Below, piece after piece: positions 14,064 through 18,452 of a stretch of 18,452 nt of DNA. The first letter of the stretch is position 1, and each line of letters begins with the position of its first letter. Location: assembly GCA_017472115.1 (NCBI GenBank), contig JAFUQW010000112.1:1-18452 (forward strand), given 5' to 3'. The notes under the pieces were generated by a model. That model had not been told where the DNA came from. It was given only the letters and a program-made list of their open reading frames with translations, and ran no database searches. The DNA comes from Bacteroidales bacterium. Lineage in GTDB: Bacteria; Bacteroidota; Bacteroidia; Bacteroidales; UBA932. The translations under genes and the position numbers were made by a program.

Positions 14064-17000
14064 TTATCTGTCAAGTTCCCAGATTGCATAAAGGGTAAGG
14101 TCGGAGCTGCGCTTGACTGTCTCGCCATCGACATAATCCTTCGGACCGAGGCCGTCAGGACGGGTGTTCCAGCGAACGAACCTGTAACCGCTCCGGGTAA
14201 ATGCCGGAATCTTGAGCCTGTTGTTGGTGTCGGTCACGATTTTCTGGGACTCGGAAGAGTTCCCGCCGGTAGAGACCGCTCCGGCTCCGTTTCCGTCATA
14301 AGTCACGGTCACAGATTCTACGTCTCCGCCGTTCAATGTAACCATTCCGCCCTCGTTCACCACATCAGGGTTAGCCACATAGCCTACGGTCCTGTTGGAG
14401 AGAATCCTGCCGGAATTGATGACCACATCCGCCTTGGTGCCGTTCACATACAGACCTCCGCCTTCATACAGGGTGATGTTGCCGGTTATATCGGGAACAT
14501 CGACACTGGTGCTTCCCGCTTTGCCGACAATCACTTCGGCTTCCACAGACGGATGAGCCGACATATCGACGGCTATGCCGCCACCTCGCTTGGCGGAGGA
14601 ATTGCCTTCTATCCTGCCGGAAAAGATATCGACCTCGACAGTCTCTGACGTCGATGTCACATATACTCCGCCACCGTATCCGCCGAGTTCATCCGCGGAC
14701 ATCTGAGCCACGTTTCCATTTATCACGGCATCGCCACCTTCGGACATGAGGAAACTTCCTGAGTTAATGCATATGGCACCGCCGTTGCCCTCCTCAACGA
14801 TATTTCCGCTGACTGTGCCGCCGGAAACCGTCACGTTACCGCCTTCGATATAAACGGCACCGCCACCTGAAACGGAAGTATTCCTGCTCAGCGATCCGCC
14901 GGACATGGTGAAAGAAGGCACGGATGTGGCAGTCTTGCGGACACAGACGGCACCGCCATAGGAATCGCTACGATTATGAAGAATAGCAGCAGTGCCGCTG
15001 ATCGTCACAGAACCGTTTTCAAGATATACCGCGCCACCGTCACCGTCAACGTCATCGTCATCGTCACCGGTTGCAGAGCAGTTCTCAATGGTACCGCCAC
15101 TCATCTTGAATTCCGGATCCTTCTTGGCCTTGGCACCCTTGCTGATATACACGGCTCCGCCCTTTTCGGCAGAACAGTCCATGATTGTGCCACCTGACAT
15201 TTCGAATGAACCGTCCTCCATATATACGGCACCGCCATTCTTGACGATATTATAATATTCATCGGCGTCATCGGCTGTATTGCTGCTCCTTATGAGTCCG
15301 CCTGTCATTTTGAATGTCGGTGGATCATCCGCTCCTGCAGCCATCACGAACTGAGCCATCGTATATCCGCCATCGACGGTAATGAATGCCGTGCCGAGTT
15401 TGCCCCTTGCCACATGTCCGCTCCTGCCGCCTCCGATGGAACCGGTCTCCACTACGGCATTGCCGGAAATGTTTATAATCGCCCTGCCGCCATCGACATT
15501 TATGGATGCATCGTTTTGAACCCCTCCGGAGCATCCTGTTCCGCCACCGATTCCTGCACCGGCAGAGACCGATCCTGAAGCTATGCTCCTGGCTACGACA
15601 TGACCACCTGAAATTTTCACATCCGCCTCACCTCCCTCGCGAGTTTTGGAAGAACCTCCACCTATAGCGGTTCCCAAAGCGGTCTGTGCATAGACGTTAC
15701 CTCCTGTTATAGTAACATTACCTATATTTCCAATACTCGCATTAGAGCCTGACCCTCCTATAGCCGCACTCGGAATCTGAGAACTATGAGCAAAATTATA
15801 TGCATAAATATTCCCACCATTGATCTCCACATATCCTTCACCACCCATATCACTAAAACCGATACCACCTCCGATTGCAGTTCCTGTAGTTGTTGCAACT
15901 GCAGTGACATTACCACCATTAATAGTAACGAATCCGATTCCATTGCCTCCTCCACCTATCGCAGAACAATTTTCTGCTCCAGTCGTTCCAGCAAAAACAA
16001 CCCCGCTGTTAATAACTATACCCCAGCTATGATCACCGGACCTGTTAGGCCAGTCAGCTGCCCCAATTGCCGAATTATAGTGATTTGAATAGTATCCACC
16101 TCCATTTTTATAGAAATCTGCATCAGCAACTGTCAGGGAACCGACTCCTTCAAAAACCAATTCATTAGAATAGTCTTTTTTATTTACTTCGGAATCGGAT
16201 GTTCCATTACGATAATGAATACATCCCAACCTGCTGTCACCAATCATGTTTATAATCAGTTTTGCCCCGTTACCTGATGGTACAAAGCCTATTCCACCGG
16301 TAGTTCTTGAAGTATTGTTTCCGGTCCTGCTGCCACTCGGCCCCGGAGAGAACCTCGAATAAATATTATCAATAGTAAGATTGCAGATCAGATTGCCGCT
16401 GACATGAATGTTATTTGTCGTATAAGTACGCCCGGCATTGACAGCCACTCCCTGCGTGCCTTCTTCATTATCCCAAGCCTCAATGACAGTCTCAACAAAA
16501 TCTTTATCTACTGCCTCACCGAATGGCTTTCCTCCATTGGTAATGAATTCACTCCATGGAATATCATTATATCTGGCTTCCGGATATGTCGGAGGCATCG
16601 TACCGCCTCGGTTAGCTTCCGTTGACTGATACACATAGTAAGTATTTGTAGAACTATGAGCAGCCGTTTTCTGGACAGGAACGAACTCTTCACCCTGTTT
16701 CTCAAAAACATAACCTGTATAAGTGGAAGCGTTGATTATTACATCCCCCGCAGCCAGGTCGAAATAGATCGGAGCGTTCTGCTCCTCGTCATAAAGGGTA
16801 TAGGTGACCATCCTGCCCGCCGTCCACGTCTTGCCGGCAAGGGAGAATTCGTCAGGGCTACGGTCACTGTTGTATGTCACCACGACCTTTGCAGAAGAGG
16901 TAAGGGCCTGGGGCATGAGCATCAGGGTCAAGGCATCGTCCGTCAGCATCTCATTTGCTTTGACCGACTTGCCCTGATCACCAAAAGTAATCTCATATAC

Positions 17001-17714
17001 GGAATCCGGAGAAGGCTGTTTCGCAGCGTTAGGAGTCCAGCCGGAACCGATGGTAAATATGCCGGAACCATAGACTCCGCTGACCCTCACAGACATAACC
17101 GTGGCGGCAAAGCCCATCTTGAAACGGACAGCAGTCAGCACATGACGGAAGTCCAAAGGAATGCTCTTGCCATTGGCAGAAGATACCTTCACATCCGCCT
17201 CTGCCTCGACCAGGTCGGTCTGTTCTGCCACAGTGGGCTCAATCTCATACGGTATGGAAGGAACACCTGTCAATGAAGATATGCCGGCTGCGGACAAATC
17301 AATATAAGGTGCATAGGCAAAGACCTTAAGACTATCAGACGAGACAGAGGTCCATCTTACAGGATCTCCTGCAAGCATGTTGCCCTCAAAGGTGAATTTC
17401 GAGTTGGTCAGCCAGGATGTTTCCGTACCTTTCCATCCGCCTGAATACTGATAGGCGATGATTCCCGCATCTCCGGTGAGAGACACGACCGGAGCCGCCT
17501 TCGTCCCGGCCTCCACATGCCAGTCCCGCTCCTCGACGCCCAATCTGCCGGACACTCCGACTGACACGTCGGAAGCTCTGGTTTCGTATGAACCCACTCC
17601 CGTGACAAATGTGATATACTCGCTCGGATGCTCATAATAATCCATTTCCTCCACGCAACCGCAGAGAAAAAGAAGCATCGCTCCGAATAACCATATATGT
17701 CTGCTGCTCTTCAT
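14064..17714 (-). CDS. Large surface lipoprotein: fimbrillin-like, beta-helix and Flg_new repeats (paralogue 2)
   Basis: The protein has 1216 residues and the same domain order as the downstream gene. The lipobox is FLCGC with Cys20 as likely lipidation site. VEEMDYYEHPSEYITFVTG after it is identical to paralogue 1. The fimbrillin-like part is residues ~30-320. The divergent core is ~325-580. AIGGG-type repeats run from ~585 to 790, Pmp-like GGAVY/MSGG rungs from ~795 to 1110, and the Flg_new repeat from ~1135 to 1214, ending LTLYAIWELDR. N- and C-terminal parts are close to paralogue 1, while the core is divergent and AT-rich (about 33% GC in sampled 60-bp rows). A run of five aspartates (DDDDD, ~residue 884) replaces a shorter acidic stretch. 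ATG 17714 lies 3 nt after the stop of the upstream fimbrillin-like gene, so they are probably co-transcribed. A surface adhesin role is inferred. No T9SS C-terminal sorting domain is seen, in keeping with lipid anchoring. Confidence 0.85.
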   Translation of the reverse strand: MKSSRHIWLFGAMLLFLCGCVEEMDYYEHPSEYITFVTGVGSYETRASDVSVGVSGRLGVEERDWHVEAGTKAAPVVSLTGDAGIIAYQYSGGWKGTETSWLTNSKFTFEGNMLAGDPVRWTSVSSDSLKVFAYAPYIDLSAAGISSLTGVPSIPYEIEPTVAEQTDLVEAEADVKVSSANGKSIPLDFRHVLTAVRFKMGFAATVMSVRVSGVYGSGIFTIGSGWTPNAAKQPSPDSVYEITFGDQGKSVKANEMLTDDALTLMLMPQALTSSAKVVVTYNSDRSPDEFSLAGKTWTAGRMVTYTLYDEEQNAPIYFDLAAGDVIINASTYTGYVFEKQGEEFVPVQKTAAHSSTNTYYVYQSTEANRGGTMPPTYPEARYNDIPWSEFITNGGKPFGEAVDKDFVETVIEAWDNEEGTQGVAVNAGRTYTTNNIHVSGNLICNLTIDNIYSRFSPGPSGSRTGNNTSRTTGGIGFVPSGNGAKLIINMIGDSRLGCIHYRNGTSDSEVNKKDYSNELVFEGVGSLTVADADFYKNGGGYYSNHYNSAIGAADWPNRSGDHSWGIVINSGVVFAGTTGAENCSAIGGGGNGIGFVTINGGNVTAVATTTGTAIGGGIGFSDMGGEGYVEINGGNIYAYNFAHSSQIPSAAIGGSGSNASIGNIGNVTITGGNVYAQTALGTAIGGGSSKTREGGEADVKISGGHVVARSIASGSVSAGAGIGGGTGCSGGVQNDASINVDGGRAIINISGNAVVETGSIGGGRSGHVARGKLGTAFITVDGGYTMAQFVMAAGADDPPTFKMTGGLIRSSNTADDADEYYNIVKNGGAVYMEDGSFEMSGGTIMDCSAEKGGAVYISKGAKAKKDPEFKMSGGTIENCSATGDDDDDVDGDGGAVYLENGSVTISGTAAILHNRSDSYGGAVCVRKTATSVPSFTMSGGSLSRNTSVSGGGAVYIEGGNVTVSGGTVSGNIVEEGNGGAICINSGSFLMSEGGDAVINGNVAQMSADELGGYGGGVYVTSTSETVEVDIFSGRIEGNSSAKRGGGIAVDMSAHPSVEAEVIVGKAGSTSVDVPDITGNITLYEGGGLYVNGTKADVVINSGRILSNRTVGYVANPDVVNEGGMVTLNGGDVESVTVTYDGNGAGAVSTGGNSSESQKIVTDTNNRLKIPAFTRSGYRFVRWNTRPDGLGPKDYVDGETVKRSSDLTLYAIWELDR

Positions 17715-17717
17715 TGT

Positions 17718-18452
17718 CTATTCCGTATAAAGATTGTCATTCTCGTTTTCCCATGAAGTCAAGGTGCAGAAACCGTCGATGATGGCCAAAGGATCGAAAT
17801 ACAAGGCCAGCACATACTGCTTTCCTGCCACGAAACCATCAGTCACAGAAATAACCTTTTCAGCTTTCTTCCCGTCTGCTGTGGTGACAGTTACAGTCAC
17901 ATTGGCGGCCGGGCTGACGAACACAGATCCATGAACACCGTCCACATCATCAAAGACTATGTCCAAGTCCTTTCCGGCCCCATACTCAAACGCAGTAACA
18001 GTTCCGTCTGTCAGATACTCCAGCGACGATCCGTCAACCGACTTCAGCTGCACTTCCATCTTGGATGAAACAGTTATCCCGGTGATGTTGCCCCACGCAT
18101 CGACAGCATCGTGAGAAGTCGCACAAGCGACAATTTTCAGCCATGTAAGAACATGCCCGAACTGCTGGGATTCGAACTTGGCGTTCCATTCTCCATCTAT
18201 TTGCGGAGCGAACATCAGATCCTGTGAGCCGGTTATTTGGGCCTCAGCTAACACGCCGTCAGACCCGTCATAAGTCCATGCATCCTGCGGATAGAACCCC
18301 ATGCAATATACTGTACCATCTGTCGGGTATTTCAGGGCCTTGTCCTGCTCACCTCCATAAAGAACGGCCACCGGGTCTCCCGTCACGAATGTCACTTTAG
18401 TATGACATGGTATATATGTCTCCTGATTTGTGGCATCCTCAGTCTCATACTG
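17718..18452 (-). CDS. Fimbrillin-like protein, partial (N-terminus outside the window)
   Basis: The frame is open to the window edge: the codons beyond the internal GTG at 18395 read QYETEDATNQETYIPCHTK with no stop. 244 codons are present. It has fimbrillin (Mfa-like) marks: VTFVTGDPVAVLYGG, then VYCMGFYPQDAWTYDG, then FGHVLTWLKIVA, and a final GKQYVLALYFDP before a short tail. These match the corresponding parts of the two larger lipoproteins (HVLTAVRF, GRMVTYTLYD). It lacks beta-helix or Flg_new extensions. Members of the family form pilus shafts, anchors or tips, or surface lipoproteins. It is the first visible gene of a probable operon with the two paralogues. The signal peptide and start cannot be seen. 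Confidence 0.75.
   Translation of the reverse strand, partial: QYETEDATNQETYIPCHTKVTFVTGDPVAVLYGGEQDKALKYPTDGTVYCMGFYPQDAWTYDGSDGVLAEAQITGSQDLMFAPQIDGEWNAKFESQQFGHVLTWLKIVACATSHDAVDAWGNITGITVSSKMEVQLKSVDGSSLEYLTDGTVTAFEYGAGKDLDIVFDDVDGVHGSVFVSPAANVTVTVTTADGKKAEKVISVTDGFVAGKQYVLALYFDPLAIIDGFCTLTSWENENDNLYTE

Noticed and set aside
14064..17714. T9SS C-terminal sorting domain on the large surface proteins
   Set aside because: The C-termini are Flg_new repeats ending in LYAIW, and both proteins have lipoprotein signal peptides instead.

Overview
This window looks like chromosomal DNA of a Bacteroidales (Bacteroidetes) bacterium of roughly 50% GC. The evidence is: genes start without Shine-Dalgarno sequences; there are TAnnTTTG-type -7 boxes; ribosomal protein S16 carries a long Ala/Lys/Glu tail; and there are several lipoproteins, including fimbrillin-like (Mfa-like) and DUF4465-like ones. 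I cannot name the genus from sequence alone.

Layout. (1) 1-1239, plus strand: rpsP and rimM, 4 nt apart, with a -7 box at the window edge. rimM carries an in-frame block of hairpin repeats. (2) 1236-2379, minus strand: a 58-residue two-helix membrane protein that overlaps the end of rimM, a ~0.2 kb MITE-like element with 24-bp inverted ends, and a DUF4465-like lipoprotein with its own promoter. (3) 2531-10201, minus strand: a lysine/diaminopimelate cluster, transcribed in the order M20 deacylase (dapE-like), lysC, dapB, dapA, dapD, a fold-I aminotransferase, dapF. These supply aspartokinase, both early condensation and reduction steps, and every step of the succinylase branch to meso-DAP, if the aminotransferase is the DapC equivalent. 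asd and lysA are not here. (4) 10302-18452, minus strand: two large paralogous lipoproteins (1248 and 1216 aa) behind a partial fimbrillin-like gene, 3 and 15 nt apart, so probably one operon. Each has a fimbrillin-like N-terminus, a glycine-rich AIGGG repeat region, a Pmp-like beta-helix region and a C-terminal Listeria-Bacteroides (Flg_new) repeat.

The strongest unexplained signal is a dispersed family of short stem-loops bounded by GTCAT...ATCT. They sit in four of the gaps in and beside the lysine cluster and also inside the reading frames of rimM and the dapE-like gene. Their stems differ between copies by paired, compensating changes. Other unusual structure: a pair of 94-bp direct repeats upstream of dapB, a 20-bp interrupted dyad covering the presumed promoter of the lysine operon, and an AT-rich, divergent core inside the two otherwise similar adhesin-like paralogues.
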